Source of the DNA: Actinomycetes bacterium
GTDB taxonomy: Bacteria > Actinomycetota > Acidimicrobiia > Acidimicrobiales > RAAP-2
Assembly (NCBI GenBank): GCA_021831125.1
Contig: JAKBNI010000010.1
Coordinates: forward strand, 1-38,416
DNA: 38,416 bases
Reading direction: 5' to 3'
Shown piece after piece: positions 1 through 12,296 of this stretch (its first letter is position 1; every line of letters starts with the position of its first letter). The notes under the pieces were generated by a model, which saw nothing but the letters and a program-made list of their open reading frames with translations, searched no databases and was not told the DNA's origin. Made by a program: the position numbers and the translations under genes.

Positions 1-611
1 TCGCCGCGGTGCTCGGCGGCACCCAGAGCCTGCACACCAACGGCTTCGACGAGGCCCTCGGCCTGCCCACCGAGGCCGCGGCGCGCCTGGCGCTGCGCAC
101 CCAGCAGGTGATCGGCCACGAGTCGGGGGTCACCGGGACGGTCGACCCGCTCGCGGGCTCGTACTTCGTCGAGCGCCTGACCGAGGAGGTCGAGGCCCGG
201 GCCGGGGAGTACATCGCCGAGATCGAGCGCCGCGGCGGCGCGGTGGCGGCGATCGAGGCCCGCTTCCCCCAAGAGGAGATCGAGGCCGCGGCCTACGCCT
301 ACGCCCGCGCGATCGAGCGCGGCGAGAAGGTCGTGGTGGGCGTGAACCGCTTCGCCGACACCGCGCCCGCCGAGCCCGAGGTCTTCCCGATCGACCCGGC
401 GCTCGAGGCCCGCCAGCGCGAGCGGGTGGTGGCCCTCAAAGTCGCCCGCGACGGCGCGGCCGTGGCCGCGGCCCTCGAGGATCTCGGGGCGGCCGCGCGC
501 GGGAGCCAGAACGTCCTGTACCCGATGAAGGCCGCCTTGGCGGCCCGGGCGACCCTGGGCGAGGTGGCCGACGCTCTGCGCGAGGTCTTCGGGGTCTACC
601 AGCCGGCCTAG
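1..611 (+). CDS. methylmalonyl-CoA mutase large subunit, C-terminal part (truncated by window start)
   Basis: Motifs [54 protein letters not shown] typical of the MCM catalytic domain; stop at 609-611; N-terminus outside window. Confidence 0.93.
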   Translation, partial: AAVLGGTQSLHTNGFDEALGLPTEAAARLALRTQQVIGHESGVTGTVDPLAGSYFVERLTEEVEARAGEYIAEIERRGGAVAAIEARFPQEEIEAAAYAYARAIERGEKVVVGVNRFADTAPAEPEVFPIDPALEARQRERVVALKVARDGAAVAAALEDLGAAARGSQNVLYPMKAALAARATLGEVADALREVFGVYQPA

Positions 612-1765
612 CGGCGCGCGAGGAGCCGGGCCCGCAGGGGTGCGTCCTGGGCCACGGCGACGCCGGTCAGGGCGAGGGCCTTCGCTCCGTCGAGGACGGC
701 CCGGTCGGCCTCGGGCGTCGCACAGGCCGCGGTGAAGGCGGCCTGGTGGTTCACGGCGCCCCCGGTGGGGATCATGAGCATCGGATGGATCGAGGGCACG
801 ACGAGCGAGACGTTGGCCATGTCGGTCGAGATGGTCGGGCGGGGCTCGCCGGCGTCGTCCAGGTCGAAGCGACGCCCGAGCGACTCCGCGGCGTGTCGGT
901 AGTGGGCGAGCAGGTCGGGGTCGGACACCATGTGGCTGAAGGCGTGGCCGAGCTCGGCGACGCGCATCGAGGCGCCCGCGGCCAGCGCCCCGGCCTCGAA
1001 GCAGGCGCCGAGGCGTGCGCGCAGGGCGACCAGGCGCTCGGCGGTGAGCGAGCGGGCCATGAACCGCCCGACGGCGCGCGGGGGGATGACGTTGGCCGCC
1101 GACCCGCCCTCGAGGACGATCCCGTGGACCTGGTCCCCCGGGGGGAGGTGCTGGCGCAGCAGCCCGATGGCCACCTCGGCGACGGTCAGCGCGTCGAGGG
1201 CGTTCACGCCCTCCCACGGGGCGGCCGAGGCGTGGGCCTCTCGGCCGGCGTAGGTGACGTCGAAGTGGTCGACGGCGAGGCAGGTCGCCTCGAGCCGCTC
1301 GGTGGGGAAGGGGTGGACCATCATCGCGGCGTGGACCCCGTCGAAGGCGCCGGCGTCGAGAAGGTCGATCTTGCCGCCGCCGCCCTCCTCCGAGGGCGTG
1401 CCCAGCAGCACGACGGTGAGGTCGAGGTCCTCGGCCACGGCGGCGAGCCCCGCCGCCGCCCCCAGCGAGGAGGCCGCGATGATGTTGTGCCCGCAGGCGT
1501 GGCCCACCTCGGGCAGGGCGTCGTACTCGGCGCACAGGGCGAGGTGCAACGAGCCGGTCCCGGCCGTGGCCACGAAGGCCGTGGCCCGCCCGGCCACGCC
1601 GCGGGTGACGGTGAAGCCGGCCCGCTCGGCCGCCGCCGCCACGGCCTCGGCGCTCTGGTACTCCTCGTAACCGAGTTCGGGGTGGGCGTGGACGAAGTGG
1701 CTGAGCTCGATCAGCTCCTCGCGCGCGGCGTCGATCGTCGCGGCGGCGCGCCCGGCGACGCTCAC
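608..1765 (-). CDS. M20 family amidohydrolase/peptidase (M20D-like)
   Basis: [40 protein letters not shown] motifs. GTG start at 1765 overlaps the stop of the upstream biotin carboxylase gene (GTGA); the longer ORF to 2197 is an out-of-frame extension over accC. Confidence 0.88.
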   Translation of the reverse strand: MSVAGRAAATIDAAREELIELSHFVHAHPELGYEEYQSAEAVAAAAERAGFTVTRGVAGRATAFVATAGTGSLHLALCAEYDALPEVGHACGHNIIAASSLGAAAGLAAVAEDLDLTVVLLGTPSEEGGGGKIDLLDAGAFDGVHAAMMVHPFPTERLEATCLAVDHFDVTYAGREAHASAAPWEGVNALDALTVAEVAIGLLRQHLPPGDQVHGIVLEGGSAANVIPPRAVGRFMARSLTAERLVALRARLGACFEAGALAAGASMRVAELGHAFSHMVSDPDLLAHYRHAAESLGRRFDLDDAGEPRPTISTDMANVSLVVPSIHPMLMIPTGGAVNHQAAFTAACATPEADRAVLDGAKALALTGVAVAQDAPLRARLLARR

Positions 1766-3513
1766 TCGATCTCCACGACGACGTCGCCCGCGGCGACCGA
1801 GTCGCCGGTGGCGACGCGCACCGCCGAGATCACGCCGGACTTCTCGGCGGCGACGGTGTTCTCCATCTTCATCGCCTCGAGGATCACGACGGTGTCGCCG
1901 GCCTCGACCGGCTGGCCCACCTCGACGGCGACCTTCACGATGGTGCCCTGCATGGGGACGGTGACCCGGCCCGACCCACTGCCGAGCACCCCCGCGTGGT
2001 GCTGGCGACGGGGTTTGGCCGCGGTGGAGACGGGGCGGTTCAGCTCGTCGCCGTTCTCGGGCACCCAGAGGGCCACGGTGACGCGTCGGCCGTTGACCTC
2101 GGCGGTCACGTCCTTGCGCACCCGCCCGTCCCCGACGCTCACGGCGGCACCGGGGGCCGACGGGAGCTCGGAGAAGTCGAGACGGGTCTCGACCCACCGG
2201 GTCGAGTGGGTCCCCTCGACGAAGTCGTCGTCGGAGAGGATGACGACGTCGGCCGGGAGCGTCGTCGCGACGCCCTCGATGGTCGTCTCTTCGATCGCGC
2301 GCAGCATCCGGCGCCGCGCCCGCTCGCGGTCGGGCCCCCAGACCACCAGCTTGGCGATCAGGTTGTCGTAGTACTGGCTGATCGTGTCGCCCGCCTCGTA
2401 GCCGGCGTCCAGGCGCACCCCCGGCCCGGCCGGGGGCCGGAGCGACGTGATGGTGCCCGGCGAGGGGGTGAAGCGGCCCTGGGCCGGGTCCTCGGCGTTG
2501 ATGCGCACCTCGATCGCGTGCCCGTCGCGCGCGACGTCGTCCTGTCCGAAGGGCAGGGCCTCACCCGAGGCGACGCGCAGCTGCCACTCCACGAGGTCGA
2601 GCCCGGTCACGAGCTCGGTCACGGGGTGCTCGACCTGCAGGCGGGTGTTCATCTCGAGGAAGTAGAACGCTCCGTCTTGGTAGAGGAACTCGACCGTGCC
2701 GGCGTTCACGTAGCCGCAGGCGCGCGCCACGCGCACGGCCGCCTCGCCCATGGCGGTACGGACGTCGTCGGGGAAGTTCGGGGCGGGCGACTCCTCGACG
2801 AGCTTCTGGTGGCGCCGCTGGGCCGAGCAGTCGCGCTCGCCGAGCCACAGCACGGTCCCGTGGCCGTCGGCGAGGACCTGCATCTCGATGTGGCGCGGCC
2901 ACGAGAGGTACCGCTCGACGTAGCACTCCGAGCGTCCGAAGTAGCTCTGGGCCTCGCGCTGGGCGCTCTCGAGCGCGGCCTCGGCGTCGGCCGGGGACTC
3001 CACCACCTTCATCCCGCGCCCGCCGCCGCCGAAGGCGGCCTTGATCGCCACGGGCCAGCCGAACTCCTCGCCGAAGGCGACCACCTCGGCGGCGCCGGCG
3101 AGGGTCTCGCTGCGCCCTGGGACCCCGGCGACCCCGGCGGCCTCGGCCGCCCGACGCGAGGAGATCTTGTCACCCATCACCTCGATCGCCTCGGGCGGCG
3201 GGCCGATGAAGGTCACGCCCCGCGAGGTGATGGCCCGGGCGAAGTCCGCGTTCTCGCTGAAGAACCCGTAGCCGGGGTGCACGGCGTCGGCCCCGGAGCG
3301 CTCGAGCACCCCGAGGATTGCCTCGGTGTTGAGGTAGCTCTCGGCCGCGCTCTGGCCCCCGAGGGCGTAGGCCTCGTCGGCCAGGCGCACGTGCAGGGCG
3401 TTGCGGTCGAGCTCGGAGTAGACCGCGACGGTCTGGACGCCCAGCTCCCGGCAGGTGCGCATGACCCGCACCGCGATCTCACCGCGGTTGGCGATGAGGA
3501 CTTTCTTCAGCAC
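1762..3513 (-). CDS. acetyl-/propionyl-CoA carboxylase alpha subunit (biotin carboxylase + biotin carboxyl carrier domain)
   Basis: [26 protein letters not shown]-terminus, [26 protein letters not shown]-terminal biotinylation motif EAMKME; GTG start with upstream GGGAGG. Confidence 0.95.
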   Translation of the reverse strand: MLKKVLIANRGEIAVRVMRTCRELGVQTVAVYSELDRNALHVRLADEAYALGGQSAAESYLNTEAILGVLERSGADAVHPGYGFFSENADFARAITSRGVTFIGPPPEAIEVMGDKISSRRAAEAAGVAGVPGRSETLAGAAEVVAFGEEFGWPVAIKAAFGGGGRGMKVVESPADAEAALESAQREAQSYFGRSECYVERYLSWPRHIEMQVLADGHGTVLWLGERDCSAQRRHQKLVEESPAPNFPDDVRTAMGEAAVRVARACGYVNAGTVEFLYQDGAFYFLEMNTRLQVEHPVTELVTGLDLVEWQLRVASGEALPFGQDDVARDGHAIEVRINAEDPAQGRFTPSPGTITSLRPPAGPGVRLDAGYEAGDTISQYYDNLIAKLVVWGPDRERARRRMLRAIEETTIEGVATTLPADVVILSDDDFVEGTHSTRWVETRLDFSELPSAPGAAVSVGDGRVRKDVTAEVNGRRVTVALWVPENGDELNRPVSTAAKPRRQHHAGVLGSGSGRVTVPMQGTIVKVAVEVGQPVEAGDTVVILEAMKMENTVAAEKSGVISAVRVATGDSVAAGDVVVEIE

Positions 3514-3562
3514 GCGGACCTCCCGGAGAACCCAACTTTTCTAGCACCGGACCCCGAAACCC

Positions 3563-3568
3563 TAATGT
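3563..3568 (+). promoter_or_regulatory. putative -10 box TAATGT of birA (leaderless)
   Basis: 7 nt upstream of GTG 3576. Confidence 0.5.
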
Positions 3569-3575
3569 TCTCATC

Positions 3576-4316
3576 GTGGCGGTGATGGTCTGGCGGGTCG
3601 AGCGGCTCGAGTCGGTGGGCTCGACCAACACCCACCTGCGCGCCCAGGCCGAGGCCGGGGCGCCCGAGGGCCGGGTGGTCGTGGCCGACTTCCAGAGCGC
3701 CGGTCGGGGTCGCCACGACCGCGTCTGGGAGGCGCCGAGTCGCTCGTCGCTCCTGTGCTCGGTGCTCCTTCGCCCCACCCTCGAGCCCGACCAGCGCCAG
3801 TGGGCCGTGGCGGCCGTCGCGCTCGCGGCGCGCGCGGCGCTGGTGCGCCTCTGCGGGCTGAGCGTCGGGCTCAAGTGGCCCAACGACCTCGAGGTTGACG
3901 ACGCCAAGCTCGCCGGAGTGCTCGCCGAGTCGAGCCCCGACGGGGCCGTCGTGGTCGGGCTCGGGGTGAACCTCACCTTCGAGGGACCCCCACAGGCCCG
4001 CGCGACGAGCGTGCGCGCGGCGGCCGGGGTCACCCTCGAGCCCGAGGCGCTGCTCGACATCGTCCTGGAGGAGATCGAGCGGCGCCGGCCGCTGCTCGAC
4101 GACGTCGAAGGGCGGGCCCGCCTGCGCGAGGAGTACCGGCGTGCCCTCGGCACCCTCGGGCGGCGCGTGCGCGTCGAGCAGCCCTCGACGACCTTCGAGG
4201 GCGAGGCCCGAGACCTCGACGACGCGGGGCGCCTCGTCGTGGCCACCGAGTCGGGCGAGGTCGCCGTGGCGGCGGGCGACGTCGTGCACCTGCGCACGGT
4301 GCGGGCCGAGCGATGA
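3576..4316 (+). CDS. birA: biotin--[acetyl-CoA-carboxylase] ligase
   Basis: VGSTNTHL, QSAGRGRHDRVWEAP, LKWPNDLEVDDAKLAGVL motifs of biotin protein ligase; no obvious N-terminal HTH. Confidence 0.92.
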   Translation: MAVMVWRVERLESVGSTNTHLRAQAEAGAPEGRVVVADFQSAGRGRHDRVWEAPSRSSLLCSVLLRPTLEPDQRQWAVAAVALAARAALVRLCGLSVGLKWPNDLEVDDAKLAGVLAESSPDGAVVVGLGVNLTFEGPPQARATSVRAAAGVTLEPEALLDIVLEEIERRRPLLDDVEGRARLREEYRRALGTLGRRVRVEQPSTTFEGEARDLDDAGRLVVATESGEVAVAAGDVVHLRTVRAER

Positions 4317-5221
4317 CGACCCGCGTCCTCGTCACCGGCGCCCACGGCCAGGTCGGCCAGGACCTGATGGACCACCTGCGCGGGGCCCTCCCGCCCGGGG
4401 GCGACCCCACCTTCGAGCCCGACGCCACCCCGGTCGAACCCGGGGAGTTCGCGGCGGTGGGCCTCTCCCGCGCGGAGCTCGACGTGAGCGACCCCGCGTC
4501 GGTGGCGCGCGCGCTCGCGATGTCCCGACCCGACGTGGTCGTCAACCTCGCGGCCTACACCGCGGTCGACCGGGCCGAGGACGACGCGGCGGCCTGCTAC
4601 GCGGTGAACGAGACGGGCCCGGCCCTGCTGTCGGCCGCCTGCGCCGAGACGGGCGCCCACCTCGTGACCGTCTCGACCGACTACGTCTTCGACGGCACCA
4701 AGGGCGCGGCCTACGTCGAGGGCGACGCGCCGAACCCCCTGGGCGTCTACGGCGCGTCGAAGTGGGCCGGGGAGCGCCGGTGCGCGCCGCGCGACACCGT
4801 CGTGCGCACGTCCTGGGTGATGGGCGTGCGCGGTCGCAGCGTGGTGCACGTGATGGCCGAGCGCGCGCGCCGGCGCGAGCCGGTGCGCTTCGTCGACGAC
4901 CAGCGCGGCACGGTCACCTCGGCGAGCGACCTCGCCCGGGTCCTGGTCACGATGGCCCGCGAGCGCCCGGGGGGACTCTGGCACGTGGCGAACCCCGGCG
5001 ACGCCACGTGGTACGACGTGGCGGTCCACGTCGGATCCCTCCTCGGGGCCGGCGAGGGTTTCGCCTCCCCGATCGCCACGAGCGACCTCGACCCGCCTCC
5101 GCGCGCCCGACGCCCGGCGCGCAGCGACCTCGACACCACCCGGTTCGCCGCACGCTGGCGGGCGCTGCCGCCGTGGCGCGAGGCGGTGGCGCGCCTGGTG
5201 GCCGACCGGGTGGCGCCGTGA
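4313..5221 (+). CDS. rfbD: dTDP-4-dehydrorhamnose reductase
   Basis: VTGAHGQVGQDL, VNLAAYTAVDRAEDD, STDYVFDGTKGAAYVEGDAPNPLGVYGASKWAGE; 4-nt ATGA overlap with birA. Confidence 0.92.
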   Translation: MTTRVLVTGAHGQVGQDLMDHLRGALPPGGDPTFEPDATPVEPGEFAAVGLSRAELDVSDPASVARALAMSRPDVVVNLAAYTAVDRAEDDAAACYAVNETGPALLSAACAETGAHLVTVSTDYVFDGTKGAAYVEGDAPNPLGVYGASKWAGERRCAPRDTVVRTSWVMGVRGRSVVHVMAERARRREPVRFVDDQRGTVTSASDLARVLVTMARERPGGLWHVANPGDATWYDVAVHVGSLLGAGEGFASPIATSDLDPPPRARRPARSDLDTTRFAARWRALPPWREAVARLVADRVAP

Positions 5222-6066
5222 CCTCGGTCGCGCGCGACGTGGCGGCGGTCGTCGTCGACTACCACACGGGCGACCTGCTCGTGGGGTGCGTCGACTCACT
5301 CGTGGCCAACGACGTCGAGTCGATCGTCGTGGTCGAGAACGGCGAGCCCGGCTCGGCCCCCCGAGACCTCGGCCATCCCGGGGTGCGCGTGCTCGAGGTG
5401 GAGGGCAACCTGGGCTACGGCCGGGCGGTGAACCGGGGCGCGGCCCTGGTCGCGGCGGCGCCCTACCTGCTCGTCTCGAACCCCGACGTCGTCGTCCACG
5501 AGGGCGCCGTCTCGGCCCTGGTGGACTTCCTCGAGACCCACCCCACGGTGGGCATCGTGGGCCCCCAGATCGAACGGCCCGACGGCTCGCCCTACCCCTC
5601 CGCGCGGGTCTTCCCCAACCCGTGGCTCGCGGCGGCCCACGCGCTGCTCGGCCCGTGGTGGCCCGACAACCCGGCGACCCGCCGCTACCGCTCACCCCAC
5701 CCCGACGGCTCGGCCGACTGGGTGTCGGGGGCGTTCTTCCTCGTGCGGCGGGCGGCCTTCGAGGAGGTCGGGGGGTTCGACGAGCGCTACTTCATGTTCG
5801 CCGAGGACATGGCGCTGTGCTGGTCCCTGCGCCGCGCCGGCTGGGGGGTCGCCACGACCCCCGACGGGGTCGTCACCCATGTCGAGGGCGCCGCGCGGGC
5901 CCGGGCGCCCCGGGCGATGCTCGTCGCCCACCACCGCAGCGCCCTGCGCTTCGAGGCCCAGACGGCCACGGGCCTGCGCCGGGCCCTGGTGCCGGTCGCG
6001 GCGCTCGTGCTCGGGCTGCGCCTCGTCGTCGTCCTGGCCCGGGGCCCCTCCGCTCCCCGGGCCTAG
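5218..6066 (+). CDS. glycosyltransferase family 2 (rhamnosyltransferase-like)
   Basis: GTG start overlapping the rfbD stop (GTGA); VVENGEPGS, NLGYGRAVNRGA, LLVSNPDVVV, GGFDERYFMFAEDMALCWSLRRAGW. Confidence 0.9.
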   Translation: MTSVARDVAAVVVDYHTGDLLVGCVDSLVANDVESIVVVENGEPGSAPRDLGHPGVRVLEVEGNLGYGRAVNRGAALVAAAPYLLVSNPDVVVHEGAVSALVDFLETHPTVGIVGPQIERPDGSPYPSARVFPNPWLAAAHALLGPWWPDNPATRRYRSPHPDGSADWVSGAFFLVRRAAFEEVGGFDERYFMFAEDMALCWSLRRAGWGVATTPDGVVTHVEGAARARAPRAMLVAHHRSALRFEAQTATGLRRALVPVAALVLGLRLVVVLARGPSAPRA

Positions 6067-6362
6067 GATGGGCGCGGGCTGCGCGTGGTCTGTGGTTGAA
6101 AGTCGAGGCCAGCCGCGGGCGAAGCGACCCACGTAAGGCGTCTTGTCGACGCTGAGCATGGCGCGGTTTAGAGGTAAGTCCTGCCTCGCCCGGGGCACCG
6201 TGCCCCGGGCGGGAGCCGGTGAAGAGTGCGGGTCCGGCCCGGGAGAGCGCCAGCTGCCCGAGCCGCGCACGGACACCGCCGCAGGCAGGTGTGGGGTCAA
6301 AGACCAGGTCAGCACGCGCAGCCCCTCGGATCGAGGTCCTCGACCGGTAGGGTGAGACGGTC
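6067..6362 (+). other. long structured intergenic region / putative secA leader
   Basis: About 296 nt without a convincing CDS; several nested inverted repeats including a 12-bp GC-rich stem at 6184-6212 with 5-nt loop. Confidence 0.4.
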
Positions 6363-9018
<2,656 letters not shown>

Positions 9019-9032
<14 letters not shown>

Positions 9033-10161
9033 GGCCGAGGCCCTCCGACAGGCCGACGCCGTCCTGGCCGACCTGCGTCAGCGCTGGGTGGCGGCGCGCG
9101 ACTACCTCAAGGTCGACGCCTCCCGCTCCCGGCGCGACGAGCTGAGCGCGCTGGCGGCCGATCCGCGGCTCTGGGACGACCAGGACCACGCTCGCCAGGT
9201 CACGACCGAGCTGGGCCGGCTCACCAACGACCTCGAGGCCTTCGACGACCTCGGGCGACGCCTCGACGACGCCGAGGTCCTCTCCGGGCTCATCGAGGAG
9301 TCCCTCGAGGGGGGCGAGGCCGACGATTCCCTGGCCGACGAGCTCTCCGCGAGCGTCGGTTCGCTCGAGGTGGACCTGGCGGCGCTCGAGACCCAGAGCC
9401 TGCTGAGCGGGCGCTACGACGAGAACGACGCCATCGTCGACCTCCACGCCGGAGCCGGGGGCACCGACGCCCAGGACTGGACCGAGATGCTGGTGCGGAT
9501 GTACACGCGCTGGGCCGAGCGCCACGGCTTCCAGGTCGAGGTCGACGAGGCGACCGAGGGCCAGGAGGCGGGCCTGCTGTCGGCGACGTTCATCGTGAAG
9601 GGTCGCTTCGCCTACGGCTGGCTCTCGGCCGAGCGGGGCGTCCACCGGCTCGTGCGCATCAGCCCCTTCGACGCCCAGGCGCGGCGCCAGACGAGCTTCG
9701 CCAGCCTCGACGTGACCCCGCTGCTCGACGACGACGCCTCCGAGGTCGAGATCGACGAGAAGGACCTGCGCGTGGACACCTACCGCTCCTCGGGCGCGGG
9801 CGGCCAGCACGTCAACAAGACCGACTCGGCGATCCGGATCACCCACCTGCCCACGGGGATCGTCGTGAGCTGTCAGAACGAGCGCTCCCAGCACCAGAAC
9901 CGCGCGCGGGCCATGCAGATCCTCGAGGCGAAGCTGGCCGAACGGGCCCGGGCCGAGCGCCAGGCCCAGCTCGACGCCCTCTCGGGCCAACGCGCCGAGA
10001 ACGCCTGGGGCAGCCAGATTCGCAGCTACGTGCTGGCGCCCTACCAGCTCGTGAAGGACCACCGCACCGACCACGAGACCGGCAACGTCGAGGCCGTGCT
10101 GGCGGGCGACCTCGACGGCTTCATGGAGGCCGAGTTGCGCCGCCTGCGCGCGGCCGGATAA
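9019..10161 (+). CDS. prfB: peptide chain release factor 2
   Basis: [38 protein letters not shown]; no internal TGA frameshift site; 14-nt overlap with secA. Confidence 0.95.
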
Positions 10162-10221
10162 GAATCGGCGATTCCCCTGGTGAGGACCGATGTGTGGTCC
10201 CAGGGTGCGGGGGCGTCCCAG

Positions 10222-10227
10222 TAGAAT
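10222..10227 (+). promoter_or_regulatory. putative -10 box (TAGAAT) of ftsE-ftsX
   Basis: TAGAAT in the prfB-ftsE intergenic region, implying a short leader. Confidence 0.35.
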
Positions 10228-10272
10228 GAGCGCGGACGCACCACCGTCGCGTCGAGAGTCGGAGCCCCAGAC

Positions 10273-10971
10273 GTGATTCGTTTCGAGAACGTGTCGAAGA
10301 CCTACAAGAACGGCACGCCCGCGCTGCGCAACGTGACCCTGGACATCGAGAAGGGGGAGTTCGTCTTCCTCGTCGGCGCGTCCGGATCGGGCAAGACGAC
10401 GTTCCTGCGCCTCTTGCTGCGCGAGGAGACTCCCGACGTGGGGCGGATCCTCGAGGCGGGCCGGGACATCGGCGAGCTGCCCAAGTGGCGCGTGCCCTAC
10501 CTGCGGCGCAACATCGGCTGTGTCTTCCAGGACTTCCGCCTGCTGCCGAACAAGTCCGTCTTCGAGAACGTCGCCTTCGCCCTCGAGGTGATCGGTCGGC
10601 CTCGCTCGACGGTCGACTCCCAGGTGCCCCAGATCCTCGAGCTGGTGGGCCTCACCGACAAGGCGAAGAACCTGCCCCACGAGCTCTCCGGCGGCGAGCA
10701 GCAGCGCGTCGCGGTGGCCCGGGCCTTCGTGAACCGGCCGCTCATCCTGCTCGCCGACGAGCCGACGGGCAACCTCGACCCCGCGAACTCCGAGTCGATC
10801 ATGGCCCTGCTCGAGCGGATCAACCGCACCGGCACCACGGTCGTCATGGCGACCCACGACAAGGCCCTGGTCGACCGGATGCGCCGACGCGTCGTGGAGC
10901 TCGACCGTGGCGAGATCGTGCGCGACCAGGTCCGGGGCGTCTACGGCATCGACGAGGGAGTGGCGATCTGA
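10273..10971 (+). CDS. ftsE: cell division ATP-binding protein FtsE
   Basis: [54 protein letters not shown] start; followed by ftsX. Confidence 0.95.
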   Translation: MIRFENVSKTYKNGTPALRNVTLDIEKGEFVFLVGASGSGKTTFLRLLLREETPDVGRILEAGRDIGELPKWRVPYLRRNIGCVFQDFRLLPNKSVFENVAFALEVIGRPRSTVDSQVPQILELVGLTDKAKNLPHELSGGEQQRVAVARAFVNRPLILLADEPTGNLDPANSESIMALLERINRTGTTVVMATHDKALVDRMRRRVVELDRGEIVRDQVRGVYGIDEGVAI

Positions 10972-11825
10972 TGCGCGTCTATCTGCGCTACGCCTTCAAA
11001 GAGACCTTCACCAACCTCTGGCGCAACCGGATGATGACCGTCGCGGCCGTGCTGACCGTCGCGGTCTCGCTCTCCCTGGTGGGCTCGGCCCTCCTGCTCA
11101 AGCAGTCGGCGGCCCAGGCCTCGGCGCAGTGGCAGCAGGGGACCCGGGTCACCGTCTGGATGCAGCCCAACGCCTCCCAGAGCGAGATCGACTCGGTGAA
11201 GACCCAGCTGACCAGCCTGCCCATCGTCAAGGACTGCCAGTACTTCACCCAGGCCCAGGACTACCAGCAGGCCAAGACGCTGCTGCCGGCCGACGAGTGG
11301 TCGGTCCTCACGCCCTCGGCGACCCCCTCGTCGTTCCGTTGCGTCCCGACGGTCCCCACTGACGCCTTCACGGTCCAGTCGACCTTCACCAACCAGCCGG
11401 GCGTCTACCAGGTCACCGCGCCCGAGCAGCAGATCCGCCAGATGAACCACGCCATCCGGATCCTCCAGATCGTCTTCCTGGCGCTGGCCGCGGTGCTCTT
11501 GCTCTCGGCGACCGTGCTCATCTTGAACACGATCCGCATGGCCATCTTCTCGCGCCGGCGCGAGGTCTCGGTCATGAAGCTCGTGGGGGCGACCAACTGG
11601 TTCATCCGCGTGCCCTTCATCACCGAGGGGTTCATCGAGGGGCTCCTGGGCTCGGCCGTGGCGATCCTGGCGGTCACCGCGCTGCACACGTGGTACCCGC
11701 TGCACAACGAGTTCGCCCTCAACGCCTCCGCGCTGGTCGGGACGAACACCGTCGTGCTCGTGGTGGGCGTGGTAATCGGCTCGGTGGGCTCGGCGATCGC
11801 CATTCGTCGCTTCCTCGACGTCTAG
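10971..11825 (+). CDS. ftsX: cell division permease-like protein FtsX
   Basis: RVYLRYAFKETFTNLWRNRMM, predicted TM segments, RREVSVMKLVGATNWFIRVPFITEG; 1-nt overlap with ftsE. Confidence 0.95.
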   Translation: MRVYLRYAFKETFTNLWRNRMMTVAAVLTVAVSLSLVGSALLLKQSAAQASAQWQQGTRVTVWMQPNASQSEIDSVKTQLTSLPIVKDCQYFTQAQDYQQAKTLLPADEWSVLTPSATPSSFRCVPTVPTDAFTVQSTFTNQPGVYQVTAPEQQIRQMNHAIRILQIVFLALAAVLLLSATVLILNTIRMAIFSRRREVSVMKLVGATNWFIRVPFITEGFIEGLLGSAVAILAVTALHTWYPLHNEFALNASALVGTNTVVLVVGVVIGSVGSAIAIRRFLDV

Positions 11826-11859
11826 GGGCGACCTCGGGCGGTGCCGGGCGGGCCCGTCG

Positions 11860-12261
11860 CTAGGCGCCCGCGCCGTCCTCGAAGTCGAGGGCGAGGGAGT
11901 TCACGCAGTAGCGCAGCCCCGTCGGGGTCGGGCCGTCGGGGAAGACGTGGCCCAGGTGACCGCCGCAGCGCGCGCAGAGGATCTCGGTGCGCTCACGGAA
12001 GAGCGAGTGGTCGGGGCGCTCGACGATCGTCCCCGGCTCGCAGGCGTCGAAGCTCGGCCAGCCGCAGCCCGAGTCGAACTTCTGCGCGGTGCGAAAGAGC
12101 ACCTGGCCGCACCCGGCACAGGTGAAGACGCCGTCGGCGTCGACGTGCAGGAGGGATCCCGAGAAGGGGGCCTCGGTCGCCGCCTGGCGCAGGACCGCGT
12201 AGCGATCGGGGTCGAGGGCGCGGCGCCACTCCTCGTCGGTCTTCTCGATCTCGTAGCTCAC
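11860..12261 (-). CDS. msrB: peptide-methionine (R)-S-oxide reductase MsrB
   Basis: CAGCGQVLF, KFDSGCGWPSF, CARCGGHLGHVFPDGP, RYCVNSLAL (two CxxC zinc sites and catalytic Cys). Confidence 0.96.
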   Translation of the reverse strand: MSYEIEKTDEEWRRALDPDRYAVLRQAATEAPFSGSLLHVDADGVFTCAGCGQVLFRTAQKFDSGCGWPSFDACEPGTIVERPDHSLFRERTEILCARCGGHLGHVFPDGPTPTGLRYCVNSLALDFEDGAGA

Positions 12262-12267
12262 GGCGCC

Positions 12268-12273
12268 ACCCTA
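12268..12273 (-). promoter_or_regulatory. putative -10 box TAGGGT of msrB (leaderless)
   Basis: 6 nt upstream of GTG 12261. Confidence 0.5.
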
Positions 12274-12296
12274 CCGGCGAGCGCCCGTCTCGGCCC

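Noticed and set aside
1762-1765. M20 gene extended to 2197
   Set aside because: Upstream extension is the wrong frame of accC; GTG at 1765 overlapping the accC stop is the natural start.
746-3585. Long plus-strand ORFs (746..2371, 1996..3585) opposite M20/accC
   Set aside because: Antisense readings of high-GC codon bias (rich in R/G/A/H/V); the minus strand has clear protein families.
3479-5695. 738-aa minus-strand ORF opposite birA/rfbD/GT2
   Set aside because: Arg/Gly-rich antisense artefact with no domain signal.
6143-6355. 70-aa ORF directly upstream of secA (SecM-like arrest peptide?)
   Set aside because: No signal peptide or recognisable arrest motif, atypical codon third positions for this genome, and it runs through strong hairpins; more likely non-coding.
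6067-6362. RNase P RNA suggested by AGAGGTAAGTCC
   Set aside because: Only the P4-like 5' string resembles RNase P; the 3' ACAGAA partner and other conserved regions are missing, and the segment is short for type A.
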